Below, in pieces: positions 8,635 to 17,267 of a stretch of DNA of 64,000 bases. The notes beneath the pieces were generated by a model. The model searched no databases, had not been told where the DNA came from, and saw nothing but the letters and a program-made list of their open reading frames with translations. Positions within the stretch are counted from its first letter, which is position 1. The number at the start of each line of letters is the position of its first letter. Where the stretch lies: assembly GCF_003315415.1 (NCBI RefSeq), contig NZ_QNSB01000013.1, forward strand, positions 43,031 to 107,030, read 5' to 3'. The translations under genes were made by a program, and so were the position numbers. Source of the stretch: Brevibacterium sanguinis. Lineage in GTDB: Bacteria > Actinomycetota > Actinomycetes > Actinomycetales > Brevibacteriaceae.

Positions 8635-11600
8635 ATGTCGAACTTCGGGTTCATCCAGGCCGAATGGCCGACGATCTTCGCCGATTGCGCACGCGCCGAA
8701 TCCTATGTCTTCTCCGATCCCCGCTCGGCCTGCATCTACTCCCGCCGCGGCATCGAACGGCTCGTCCTCCACCTCTACGAAGTCCTCGACATCCCGGTCC
8801 CCTACCGCGACGACCTGGCCGCCCGGATCAACGATGCCAAGTTCAAAGCCGTCACCGGACTCGGCATCCACCAGAAGCTCACCTTCCTCCGCAAGATCGG
8901 CAACAACGCGGTCCACAACGACTCGCCGGTGCCCGTCGATGCCGCCGTCAAAGCACTGAGTGAGCTCTACCTCGTCCTCATCTGGGCGGCCTTCCACCAT
9001 TCGCGCGTCCCCGATGACGTCCCCGCGGGGACGCAATTCGATCCCACCCTGGCCCGCCGGGCCGCTCCCCTCAGCCGCGCCGAGGTGTCCAAGCTCGCCG
9101 AGAAGTTCGCTCGGCAGGATGAGGAGCTCGCCGCTGCCCGGAAGCGACTGGCTGAAGTCACTGCCGAGGTCTCGACGCAGCTCGCCGACAAGGACGCCGA
9201 GATCGCCGAACTCAAACGGCAGATCCAGGAGGCCCAGAGCCGCAAGCAGTCCACCCTGGATTCCCAGGACTGGAAGGAGGACCGTACCCGCCTCGAACTC
9301 ATCGACCAGGATCTCGAAGCCGCCGGCTGGGACCTCGACGCACCCAATGTCCGCGAGTACCGCATCTCCGGTCTCAACACCCCCTCAGGTGTCGGGTACG
9401 CCGACTACGTCCTCTGGGGTGCCGACGGCAAACCGGTGGCCGTGCTCGAAGCCAAACGCACCTCGGCGAGCGTCGAGAAGGGACGGGACCAGGCCGAGCG
9501 CTACGCCGACGGCTTGGAGAAGCGCTTCGGTCGCCGACCCGTCATCTTCTACTCCAACGGCGACGAACACCACATCTGGGACGATGCCGCCGGTTACCCG
9601 CCCCGCGTCGTCAAGGGGTTCTACACCCGGGACGAACTCGAGCTGCTCGTCCAACGCCGCACCACGCGTGCCCGTCTCGACGGGCAGCCGGTCAACCCCG
9701 CGGTCGTCAACCGGGGATATCAGAAGCAGGTGATCGCCCAGGTCGGAGCCGCGTTCGATGCCAAGCAACGCGAGGCTCTGCTCGTCATGGCCACCGGTTC
9801 GGGGAAGACGAGAACGGCCATCGCCCTCGTCGATCAGCTGATGAAGGCGAACTGGGTGAAGCGGGTCCTGTTCCTCGCCGATCGCAGGGCTCTCGTCAGC
9901 CAGGCCACCGGCGAGTTCACCGCCCACCTTCCGCATGTGACCACGGTCAACCTTCTCGAGGACAGCAAGAAGGAACGCGCCGCCGGCCGGATCTTCACCT
10001 CGACGTACCCGACGATGATGGGACTCATCGACAACGGGGACGACACGATGTTCGGTCCCGGCTACTTCGACCTCGTCATCATCGACGAAGCCCACCGCAG
10101 CGTCTATCAGAAGTACCGCGCGATCTTCGACTGGTTCGACTCCCTGCTGCTCGGCCTCACCGCCACACCGAAGGATGAGATCGACAAGAACACCTTCAGC
10201 CTCTTCAACATCGAGGACGGAGTCCCGACCGGCGCTTACACCCTCGAGGACGCCATCGAGGACGGATATCTCGTTCCCCCGCGCGAGTTCAACCTCGGCA
10301 CGAAGTTCCTCGACGAGGGCATCCACTACGACGAGCTCGACGAGGAGGAACGCTCGAACTGGGACGCTCTGGAATGGGAGGACGGAGAGATCCCCGACAG
10401 TGTCCACTCGGCGGCACTCAACACCTACCTCTTCAACACGAGCACCGTCGACCTCGTCCTCGAGAAGCTCATGACCGACGGCCTCAAGGTCGAAAGCGGC
10501 GACAAGCTGGGCAAATCGATCATCTTCGCCCAGAACCAGAAGCATGCCGAATTCATCCAGGAGCGCTTCGACATCAATTACCCGTCGTTCGGCGGGAAGT
10601 TCGCCCGCATCATCACCCACCAGACGGACAGCTCGCAGGACCTCATCGAGAAGTTCAAGGACCCGCAGGGGAACCCCCAGATTGCGATCTCCGTCGACAT
10701 GCTCGACACCGGCATCGACGTGCCCGAGATCGTCAACCTCGTCCTCTTCAAGAAAGTCCGCTCGAAGTCGAAGTTCTGGCAGATGATCGGCCGGGGAACG
10801 CGCCTGCGCGAGGACCTCTTCGGTCCCGGCAAGCACAAGAGCGAGTTCTACGTCTTCGACTTCTGTGGGAACTTCGAGTACTTCAATCAGCATTTCGACA
10901 AGGCCGAACCGCGCCAGCCCCGGCCCCTCAATCACCGCATCGTCGCCGCACGAGCAGACCTGCTCGCAGCCCTGACCGGCAAAGAGGACCTCGCGGAGAT
11001 CCGACGCGGACTGGCCGGTGAGCTCGCCCGCTTCGTCAGCGGAGTCCCCGCCGGCAGTTTCACCGTCCGCCCGCATCGGCGGTGGGTGAGCGACTTCCGG
11101 ACGGCCAAGTCCTGGACGACAGCGGACCCTACCGCGATCGCCGAGGCGGTCGACCACCTCGGCGCGCTACCCTCAGCCGCGATCGATGCGGTGGAAGAGG
11201 CGAAGCGTTTCGACCTGCTCATCCTCTCCTGCCAGCTCGCCGCCCTTGACGGTGTGTACCTCACCCGCGAGGCCCGCACCGTGCAGGCTGTCGCCGAGGC
11301 GCTGCTGACCAAGCAGAACATCCCGATGGTGCGCGAGCAGGTCGCCCTGCTCGAGGAGATCACGAACGACGACTGGTGGCAGGACGTCACCCTTCCGATG
11401 CTCGAGGACGCCCGACTTCGCCTGCGCTCACTGGCCCGACTGGCCAAGGGCCGGAAGCAGAACCCCATCTACTCCGATTTCGTCGACGAACTCCGTGAAA
11501 GCGAACCCTCCCGCCTGCCGGCGCAGGCTCCCGGTCTCAATCTCGACCGTCTGCGCGATCGTGCCAGGGCGCACCTGCGAGCGCATGCCGACCACCTCGC

Positions 11601-12039
11601 TGTGCAGAAGCTCGTTCGCAATCAGCAGCTGACGGACGCCGATATCGACGCCCTCAAGGGAATCCTCGTGGCCGGGGGCGTCGGCGATGACGAGACCATC
11701 GACGAGGCCGCCCGCACCGCCGACGGCTTGGGGCTCTTCCTCCGCTCGCTGGTCGGACTCGACCGCCAGGCAGCGCTCGAGCTGTTCGGTGAGTACCTCG
11801 ACGAATCCCGGTTCTCCGCCGTGCAGATCGCCTTCGTCCAGCAGATCATCGACGAGCTGTCGACCAACGGCATCGTAGAACGAAAACGACTGTTCCAGGA
11901 GCCCTACACCGACATCTACTCCGGAAACGTCCTCGAGCTGTTCCCCGGCGGGGCGCTGGCGACGATCGGAGCGCGGCTGGACGAGGTCAAGGAGCGCGCG
12001 ATTCCGGTGGAAGGGCTGAGCGAGCAGTCAGCGGGGTGA
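8635..12039 (+). CDS. hsdR: Type I restriction endonuclease motor subunit HsdR
   Basis: A 1134-residue HsdR. In order it has an N-terminal DUF4145-like domain (about 1-125), a charged coiled coil (about 150-205), and a PD-(D/E)XK nuclease (YADYVLWG then VLEAKRTS, about 255-285). The SF2 translocase has Walker A GSGKT at about 388, DEAH at about 484, GLTATP at about 507 and motif VI IGRGTRLRE at about 719, followed by an EcoEI-type C-terminal domain. It cuts unmodified DNA after ATP-driven translocation with HsdMS. ATG 8635 is preferred over GTG 8629 because AAGGAAG lies 5 bases before it. It is separated from hsdMS by about 4 kb holding mrr and the toxin-antitoxin pair. Confidence 0.92.
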   Translation: MSNFGFIQAEWPTIFADCARAESYVFSDPRSACIYSRRGIERLVLHLYEVLDIPVPYRDDLAARINDAKFKAVTGLGIHQKLTFLRKIGNNAVHNDSPVPVDAAVKALSELYLVLIWAAFHHSRVPDDVPAGTQFDPTLARRAAPLSRAEVSKLAEKFARQDEELAAARKRLAEVTAEVSTQLADKDAEIAELKRQIQEAQSRKQSTLDSQDWKEDRTRLELIDQDLEAAGWDLDAPNVREYRISGLNTPSGVGYADYVLWGADGKPVAVLEAKRTSASVEKGRDQAERYADGLEKRFGRRPVIFYSNGDEHHIWDDAAGYPPRVVKGFYTRDELELLVQRRTTRARLDGQPVNPAVVNRGYQKQVIAQVGAAFDAKQREALLVMATGSGKTRTAIALVDQLMKANWVKRVLFLADRRALVSQATGEFTAHLPHVTTVNLLEDSKKERAAGRIFTSTYPTMMGLIDNGDDTMFGPGYFDLVIIDEAHRSVYQKYRAIFDWFDSLLLGLTATPKDEIDKNTFSLFNIEDGVPTGAYTLEDAIEDGYLVPPREFNLGTKFLDEGIHYDELDEEERSNWDALEWEDGEIPDSVHSAALNTYLFNTSTVDLVLEKLMTDGLKVESGDKLGKSIIFAQNQKHAEFIQERFDINYPSFGGKFARIITHQTDSSQDLIEKFKDPQGNPQIAISVDMLDTGIDVPEIVNLVLFKKVRSKSKFWQMIGRGTRLREDLFGPGKHKSEFYVFDFCGNFEYFNQHFDKAEPRQPRPLNHRIVAARADLLAALTGKEDLAEIRRGLAGELARFVSGVPAGSFTVRPHRRWVSDFRTAKSWTTADPTAIAEAVDHLGALPSAAIDAVEEAKRFDLLILSCQLAALDGVYLTREARTVQAVAEALLTKQNIPMVREQVALLEEITNDDWWQDVTLPMLEDARLRLRSLARLAKGRKQNPIYSDFVDELRESEPSRLPAQAPGLNLDRLRDRARAHLRAHADHLAVQKLVRNQQLTDADIDALKGILVAGGVGDDETIDEAARTADGLGLFLRSLVGLDRQAALELFGEYLDESRFSAVQIAFVQQIIDELSTNGIVERKRLFQEPYTDIYSGNVLELFPGGALATIGARLDEVKERAIPVEGLSEQSAG

Positions 12040-12206
12040 CCGACCCAGAGGGTCTCACTGCCGTTGTCACGCTTGATGGCCATCACCGTGGTCGACAAAC
12101 TCGTTGTCGAGGAGTTGAATCAGATCACACCGGGAACGGGGACCACACCGAGGTGGCCCGCGTCGACGGCGAGAAGCGGATCGACCATGAGAAGGGCAGC
12201 AGAAGA

Positions 12207-12776
12207 ATGAGCGACTCACTGAACGCGTGCACACCGTCCGAACGACACCGCATCGTCGCCGTCGGCTTCGCCGACGAGATCGCGGCGACGACCGACTGGT
12301 CGGCCCAGACCCCCGTGCCCGAGTGGACTGCACGCGATGTCGTCGCCCATCTCATCGACTGGTTCCCGCCGTTCCTGCAGGCAGGCGGGATCGCACTGCC
12401 GTCCGTTTCCACGGACGGGGACCTCGGGGCGGCGTGGGACCAGCGCACCACTGCCGTGCAGTCGCTTCTCGACGACGGCGACTCCGACCGGGACTTCACC
12501 CACCCTCAGCTCGGCACACTTCCGCTGTCAGCAGCCGTCGACCGGTTCTACACCGCCGACATCTTCATGCACACCTGGGACCTCGCCCAGGCCGGCGGCC
12601 GGATCCCCGACCTCGACCCCGAATACGCCGCCAACCTTCTTGACGGACTGCGCTCGATGGAGGAGATGATCCGGCAGTCGGGCCAGTTCGGGACCGCACG
12701 GCCGGTGCCCGGCGATGCAGGACCCGTCGTCTCCCTCATGGCGTTCATCGGTCGCGACCCCGAGTTCGCTTCCTGA
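12207..12776 (+). CDS. Maleylpyruvate isomerase-type, mycothiol-dependent enzyme family protein
   Basis: A 189-residue member of the DinB-like/TIGR03086 family, marked by WTARDVVAHLIDW early on and MHTWDLAQA in the C-terminal half; the His residues there form the usual metal site. Proteins of this fold in Actinobacteria often use mycothiol as cofactor, but the substrate of this one is unknown. The start at 12207 is taken for its purine-rich upstream tract (GAAGGGC). Extending to 12036 would run into the hsdR stop with a low-quality tail. It follows hsdR on the same strand, with 167 bases between them that I leave unassigned. Confidence 0.7.
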   Translation: MSDSLNACTPSERHRIVAVGFADEIAATTDWSAQTPVPEWTARDVVAHLIDWFPPFLQAGGIALPSVSTDGDLGAAWDQRTTAVQSLLDDGDSDRDFTHPQLGTLPLSAAVDRFYTADIFMHTWDLAQAGGRIPDLDPEYAANLLDGLRSMEEMIRQSGQFGTARPVPGDAGPVVSLMAFIGRDPEFAS

Positions 12777-12908
12777 TCCATCGCCGCGTTTTCCGGTGCG
12801 GCACGGGAACCGTGATCGACGGAACGGAATCTCTGACCGCCACCCTGTGTTGTTCCAGTGAGAGCCTCGGACTTCGGACTCTTCACTCGAATGAGGAAGG
12901 CAATCGAC

Positions 12909-13664
12909 ATGGCAGATTTCACCGGCAAGGTCGCACTCGTCACCGGCGGAGGCTCGGGCCTCGGCGCGGCGATCAGCAGTCAGCTCGCCGCAGAGGGCGC
13001 GAAGGTCGTCGTCACGGACATCAACCTCGACGCGGCCGAGAACACGGTCAGGACCATCACCGAGTCCGGAGGCACCGCGTCGGCGATCCAACAGGACACG
13101 AGCGTCAAGGAGGACTCCGCGAAGGCCGTCCGGTTCGCGGTCGACACCTATGGGGCGCTCCACCTCGCCGTCAACAACGCCGGCATCGGCGGACCCCAGG
13201 CGCCGGCCGGCGAAACCGACCTCGAGGCCTGGGACAAGGTCATCGACATCAACCTCAACGGCGTCCTCTACGGCATGCGACACCAGATCCCGGCCATGCT
13301 CGAGGCCGGCGCCGAGGACAGCGCGATCGTCAACATGGCGTCCATCCACGGGACGGTCGCAGCGATCGGCAACGGCGCCTACACCGCCGCCAAGCACGGC
13401 GTCGTCGGCATCACGAAGAACGCCGCCGCCGAGTACGGTCCACAGGGGCTGCGCATCAACGCCGTCGGCCCCGGCTACATCAGCACTCCCCTGCTCGAGA
13501 ACCTCCCGGCCGACGCCCTCGACGCACTCAAGGACAAGCACCCGCTCGGACGGCTGGGCACCGCCGAGGAGGTCGCCCACCTGGTGAGCTTCCTGCTCTC
13601 CCCGCAGGCCTCGTTCATCACCGGCGGCTACTACCTCATCGACGGCGGCTACACCGCGGTGTGA
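12909..13664 (+). CDS. Short-chain dehydrogenase/reductase
   Basis: A 251-residue classical SDR. The cofactor loop TGGGSGLG is near residue 12, NNAG lies in the middle, and the active site has Ser in NMASIHG and the Y-x-x-x-K pair (YTAAK, about 158-162). NAD(P)-dependent oxidation or reduction of an alcohol or ketone is expected; the substrate is not predictable. The start at 12909 has GAGGAAGG upstream. A longer in-frame start at 12858 adds 17 residues before the conserved fold and is rejected. It stands alone and is followed by a hairpin. Confidence 0.85.
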   Translation: MADFTGKVALVTGGGSGLGAAISSQLAAEGAKVVVTDINLDAAENTVRTITESGGTASAIQQDTSVKEDSAKAVRFAVDTYGALHLAVNNAGIGGPQAPAGETDLEAWDKVIDINLNGVLYGMRHQIPAMLEAGAEDSAIVNMASIHGTVAAIGNGAYTAAKHGVVGITKNAAAEYGPQGLRINAVGPGYISTPLLENLPADALDALKDKHPLGRLGTAEEVAHLVSFLLSPQASFITGGYYLIDGGYTAV

Positions 13665-13686
13665 GTCCGCACTTCGACCCTCGCGA

Positions 13687-13718
13687 CCGCACGCTCGCAC
13701 CCGGGGGCCAGCGTGCGG
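13687..13718 (+). terminator. Hairpin after the SDR gene
   Basis: The 9-bp arms CCGCACGCT (13687-13695) and AGCGTGCGG (13710-13718) with a 14-nt loop lie just after the SDR stop. They are a plausible terminator, though no U-run follows. Confidence 0.5.
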
Positions 13719-13767
13719 CACGGGGCGGTCATTGCCCCGCGAAACCGTCGGTGCCTACGATGGGGTC

Positions 13768-13956
13768 ATGAACACGAGCACGATATGGAGCATCGTCGGC
13801 GCAGTCATCGCCGTCATCGTCGCCCTGTGGCTGGTGAATGTCGTGCTGTCCGTGACGTGGTTCCTCGCCAAGCTCGCGATCGTGGCCGTGGTCGCCGTGG
13901 TCATCTACGGAATCATCAAGGCCGCTTTCACGTCGAAGGACCGAACCGGAAAGTGA
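13768..13956 (+). CDS. Small membrane protein of unknown function
   Basis: A 62-residue protein with two closely spaced hydrophobic stretches (about residues 7-28 and 30-50) and a short basic/acidic tail (TSKDRTGK). I do not recognise a family. The ATG at 13768 starts at the hydrophobic core; an in-frame extension to 13732 has no support. The start context is poor (GGGG six bases before), so translation may be weak or leaderless. Confidence 0.6.
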   Translation: MNTSTIWSIVGAVIAVIVALWLVNVVLSVTWFLAKLAIVAVVAVVIYGIIKAAFTSKDRTGK

Positions 13957-14117
13957 CTCCCGGCCGATGAGCACGACGGACCGGTTCCCGGTCCGGTCAC
14001 CACGGACCCGCACCTGGTCCGGTCGGCCGGCGCCGACTACGCTCGACTGACGGTCGCCACTGATCGGTGGCGACCGCCAGTCAGATCAGTGAGATCCGAC
14101 AAGTGAGGAGAAGGCAG

Positions 14118-14540
14118 ATGAAGACTCCAGAGAACATCGCCTACACGGCCAGAGCAGAGATCACCGGCGGACGCGACGGCCACGGCGCCACCGACGACAA
14201 GGCCGTCGACGTCACCCTGCGGACGCCGAAAGAGCAGGGCGGGCCCGGTGGCGGCACGAATCCCGAGCAGCTCTTCGCCGTCGGCTACGGTGCATGCTTC
14301 CAGAGTGCACTGGGGCTGGCCGGCAAGGAGATGGGCGTCGACACCTCGGAGTCGGTCGTCAACAGCGAGGTCGGAATCGGGAAGGAAGGCGAGAGCTTCG
14401 GCCTGTCGGTCACGCTGAAGGTCTCGGTCCCCAACGTCGACCGCGACACCGCCCAGAAGCTCGTCGACCGGACCCATGAACTGTGCCCGTACTCGAAGGC
14501 CGTCAGGGGAAATATCCCTGTCGACGTCATCGCCGTCTGA
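14118..14540 (+). CDS. ohr: Organic hydroperoxide resistance protein Ohr (OsmC family)
   Basis: A 140-residue Ohr with both redox cysteines of the family: Cys60 in YGACFQSAL and Cys123 in ELCPYSKAV. It reduces organic hydroperoxides using dihydrolipoyl- or thiol-type donors in the cytoplasm. Its length matches the family. ATG 14118 has GAGGAGAAGG upstream; an in-frame start at 14067 is rejected because it would span this site. Many ohr genes are controlled by OhrR, but no ohrR is adjacent here. Transcription ends at the very strong hairpin 14545-14589. Confidence 0.9.
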   Translation: MKTPENIAYTARAEITGGRDGHGATDDKAVDVTLRTPKEQGGPGGGTNPEQLFAVGYGACFQSALGLAGKEMGVDTSESVVNSEVGIGKEGESFGLSVTLKVSVPNVDRDTAQKLVDRTHELCPYSKAVRGNIPVDVIAV

Positions 14541-14544
14541 GACG

Positions 14545-14589
14545 CACACCACGAGAGCCCCGACGATCCGTCGGGGCTCTCGTGGTGTG
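14545..14589. terminator. Strong terminator after ohr
   Basis: A perfect 20-bp inverted repeat (14545-14564 and 14570-14589) with a 5-nt GATCC loop lies right after the ohr stop and before the convergent SDR gene, so it probably works both ways. Confidence 0.88.
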
Positions 14590-14690
14590 AGCGGTCAGGG
14601 CTCTCGTCGTGTGAGCTGGGATCGGCAAGCTCTCATGGTGGGAGCGCCCGCGGGAGCGCCTCGACGGCTCGACCATGGACAGGCCTGTGC

Positions 14691-15362
14691 TCAGATCCGG
14701 GCCGAGAATCCTCCATCGGCATTCAGCAGCTGACCCGTGATCCAGCGACCTTCGTTCGAGATGAGAAACGCGGTGACCGCCGCGATGTCGGCAGGGGTTC
14801 CCAACCGGCCCAGCGGGTGATGCGGTGTCAGCGCCTCTCGGAGCCCATCGTCCATCCATCCGGTGTCGATCGGGCCGGGGTTGACGACGTTCGCCGAGAT
14901 GCCCCGCGGTCCGAGTTCGCTCGCCGCGGAGATGACGACGCGGTCGAGTGCGGCCTTCGACGCCCCGTATGGCAGGTTCCCGGTCGTGTGGTCGCTCGTG
15001 AACGCGACGATCGCCCCACCCGTCTCCGGGATCTGGCGGGCGAATGCGGCGATGAGCAGGAGGCTCGCTCGAGCGTTGACCGCCATGTGCGCGTCGAAGC
15101 TCCGCACGGAGGTGTCGAGGATTCCGGATTCGACGTCGTGAGCGTGACTGAGGATTAGGGCGCTGACCGGTCCCCGATCGTCGACGACTGCGGCGACCAG
15201 CTCGTCGGGAGACTCGGGCCGCGACAGGTCGCAGGGATGGTCGACATCGAACGTGTCGAGATCGCTCGTGACGACCTCCCACCCTTCGTTCCTCAACCGC
15301 GGCACGATTGCCGACGCGATGCTGTCGGGACGGCCTGCTCCCGTGATCAGTGCAACGGGCAT
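14691..15362 (-). CDS. Short-chain dehydrogenase/reductase, downstream of the macro-domain gene
   Basis: A 223-residue SDR. It begins MPVALITGAGR, has an active-site segment with Ser in AFTSDHTTG and Y-x-x-x-K in YGASK, and ends with the GQLLNADGG strand of the family. The cofactor loop is slightly atypical (TGAGRPDSIA in place of TGxxxGxG), so cofactor binding may differ. ATG 15362 follows a GGGGAG tract; the longer start at 15410 would overlap the intergenic region. It lies 41 bases after the macro-domain gene on the same strand, which suggests an operon. Confidence 0.8.
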   Translation of the reverse strand: MPVALITGAGRPDSIASAIVPRLRNEGWEVVTSDLDTFDVDHPCDLSRPESPDELVAAVVDDRGPVSALILSHAHDVESGILDTSVRSFDAHMAVNARASLLLIAAFARQIPETGGAIVAFTSDHTTGNLPYGASKAALDRVVISAASELGPRGISANVVNPGPIDTGWMDDGLREALTPHHPLGRLGTPADIAAVTAFLISNEGRWITGQLLNADGGFSARI

Positions 15363-15403
15363 CGTCGAGCTCCCCTCGTTCGCCTCAGACACGCGGCGAC
15401 CGC

Positions 15404-15937
15404 TCACCACTGGTCGTGGTCGAAGACCTGGCAGAAGACGCTCGTCATCGTCTCGTGGAAGAGGATGAACTGGACCTCGCTGATCTCCTCCCAGCGCCCC
15501 TGCTCACGCCCGGCGACGATCGCGCGATGCGCCGCCTCGGCGACATCACGAGGAGACCACCCGTACACCCCGCCGCCGATCGCCGGGAACGCCACCGACC
15601 TCGCACCCACCTCGACGGCGGCGTCGAGGCTCGAAGCGAAGCATGACTCGAGGATTCGGGGATCATTCTGTCCTTGGTGCCGGTTGGGCCCGACGGTGTG
15701 GATGACCCAATCCGCCTTGAGGTCGCCGCCTCCCGTCGCGACGGCCTCGCCCGGGGGGAGGCCGCGGACATGCGTCGTGCGCCTGATCTCCCGGCACTCC
15801 TCGAGCAGCGTGGGGCCGGCCGCACGATGGATCGCCCCGTCGACCCCTCCTCCGCCGAGGAGGCTGGAGTTCGCGGCGTTGACGATCGCGTCGACGTCGG
15901 CCTCGGTGATGTCGCCTTCGAGCACCGTGATCTTCAT
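15404..15937 (-). CDS. Macro-domain protein (O-acetyl-ADP-ribose deacetylase type)
   Basis: A 177-residue single macro domain. It has the ADP-ribose-binding signature GDIT near residue 9, NAANSSLLGGGGVDGAIH at about 21-38, and the second loop PAIGGGVYGW. Enzymes of this YmdB/MacroD-like class hydrolyse O-acetyl-ADP-ribose or remove ADP-ribose from targets. The start at 15937 is the methionine that begins the first beta strand (MKITVLEGDIT). The open frame runs on upstream to 16774, but that part antiparallels the amidotransferase gene and is not coding. Confidence 0.88.
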   Translation of the reverse strand: MKITVLEGDITEADVDAIVNAANSSLLGGGGVDGAIHRAAGPTLLEECREIRRTTHVRGLPPGEAVATGGGDLKADWVIHTVGPNRHQGQNDPRILESCFASSLDAAVEVGARSVAFPAIGGGVYGWSPRDVAEAAHRAIVAGREQGRWEEISEVQFILFHETMTSVFCQVFDHDQW

Positions 15938-16174
15938 GGTTCCGAGTCTAACGAGGGCGCCGTCGCCTCGGGAGGATGGCTCAGCCATCCCCCTGATCTC
16001 ATCGGCGAACTCGTCGAGCACCGAGAGGATCTCCGGCTGTCTCCAGGTGCGATGACCCGCACGCCCACTGCTCTCCACCAGAATCCCACTCCCGTGACGA
16101 CAGATTGCACGACTCTCGTGGATCAGCACTCCCCCGTCGGCCGTAGCCTGGACCACAAGTGAAAGGCGGTGCAC

Positions 16175-16967
16175 ATGTGCAGGCTTCTCGGATACGTCTC
16201 CCCCCACCCCGGTGAGCGCAGCCGATCTCATCGGTGCGGACGAATGCCGACAGTGGCAGGACCTCGGCCTCCTCCACGCCGACGGCTGGGGCACCGCGTG
16301 GATCTCGGAGCAGACCACAGCGATCAAGCGATTCCGCACCCCGGAGGAAGGTGCCGACGATCCCCGCCTGACCGCCGTCCTCGATCGTGAACCGGCCGTC
16401 GGTCGCATCACCCACTTGCGGATGGCGACGGCAGGCATGGCCGAGCTCGCGGAGAACACCCATCCGTTCCTCGCCCGCGGAATCGCCCTGGCGCACAACG
16501 GATCCGTCCATCCCGTCGAGCGTCTGCGCGAGTTCGTCACACCGGCAGAACTCGCCGAGGTGGGCGGCACGACCGACACCGCGATCGTCTTCGCCCTCAT
16601 CCTCCGCAGGATCTCCCAGGGCGAGGGCCTGCTCACCGCCACCGTCGCGACCGTGAGGATGCTCCGCGAGGTCTTCGACCACCCTGGAATGAATCTCCTG
16701 CTCCTCACCTCGCAGGAGATGATCGTCGTCCACGCCACCGAGGGCACCGCGATCCTGTACGAGCATTTCGACACCAGCCACCTCGGCGGGAGGCTGCCCC
16801 TCGATCACGAGGACCATTACTACCGGATGAGCTGGCAGCGATTGCCCACGGGCGCGACGATCGTGTCCTCCTCAGGACTCGACCACAAGGGGTGGAGGCT
16901 GATCGGGCAGAACACCGCGATGCGCCTGCCCGTGTCCCCGGGGGCGGAGACGTCCGTGCGCCTGTGA
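16175..16967 (+). pseudogene. Class II glutamine amidotransferase with a one-base frameshift
   Basis: A class II (Ntn) amidotransferase of the YafJ/EgtC-like type. ATG 16175, with GAAAGGCGG upstream, starts MCRLLGYVSP, whose Cys2 is the catalytic nucleophile of the family. That frame fails after about 10 codons. The rest of the protein (SAADLIGADEC onward, including ALAHNGSVH and VGGTTDTAIVF) continues in another frame from about 16206 to the stop at 16967. The switch lies at a run of six C residues at 16200-16205; five would restore an open 263-residue protein. A GTG at 16212 could start the second frame but would lack Cys2. Either the gene is broken, or the C run is a sequencing error, or it is a slippage site. 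Confidence 0.8.
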
Positions 16968-16975
16968 ATGCGATT

Positions 16976-17010
16976 GCCGGGTGGAACCGATGGTCTCGGT
17001 CCCGCCCGGC
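16976..17010. terminator. Bidirectional terminator between amidotransferase and tusA
   Basis: A 15-bp stem (16976-16990 with 16996-17010) with one mismatch and one G-T pair and a 5-nt loop, placed between two convergent genes. Confidence 0.7.
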
Positions 17011-17042
17011 AGTCAGGTGTCAGTCCCGCCGCTGTGGAGCGA

Positions 17043-17267
17043 TCACGCCTTCTGGACGGTGATCGTCCAGCTCGCGTCGCCCGTCCGATCGAAATGGGTG
17101 ACAGGGTAGCCGCTCTCCGCGGCCCACTGCGGGATCGATTCTGTCGCCTGGGTGCAGTCGAAGTTGATGACGAGTTCGTCGCCGGCGGCCAGCGTCTCCA
17201 TTGCGTCCTTCGCCTCGACGAGGGGGAACGGGCAGACGAGGCCGTTGGTCTCCAGTACCTGTTTCAT
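17043..17267 (-). CDS. tusA: TusA-family sulfur carrier protein
   Basis: A 74-residue TusA-like protein with the sulfur-accepting cysteine in the CPFP motif (Cys12), in the order LVCPFPLVEAK. It accepts persulfide sulfur and passes it on. Its ATG overlaps the stop of the upstream transporter gene by 4 bases (ATGA). The pair therefore matches the known YeeE-YeeD arrangement, in which the TusA-like protein takes over sulfur entering through the membrane partner. Confidence 0.85.
   Translation of the reverse strand: MKQVLETNGLVCPFPLVEAKDAMETLAAGDELVINFDCTQATESIPQWAAESGYPVTHFDRTGDASWTITVQKA

Noticed and set aside
9385..11157. A 590-codon minus-strand frame inside hsdR
   Set aside because: GC-rich antisense shadow of hsdR, whose helicase and nuclease motifs are unmistakable.
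3125..12039. Prophage or integrative element around the defence genes
   Set aside because: No integrase, attachment repeats, tRNA target or phage structural genes are visible near the island.
15938..16774. Upstream extension of the macro-domain frame
   Set aside because: The extension lies antisense to the amidotransferase gene, and the family N-terminus begins at 15937.
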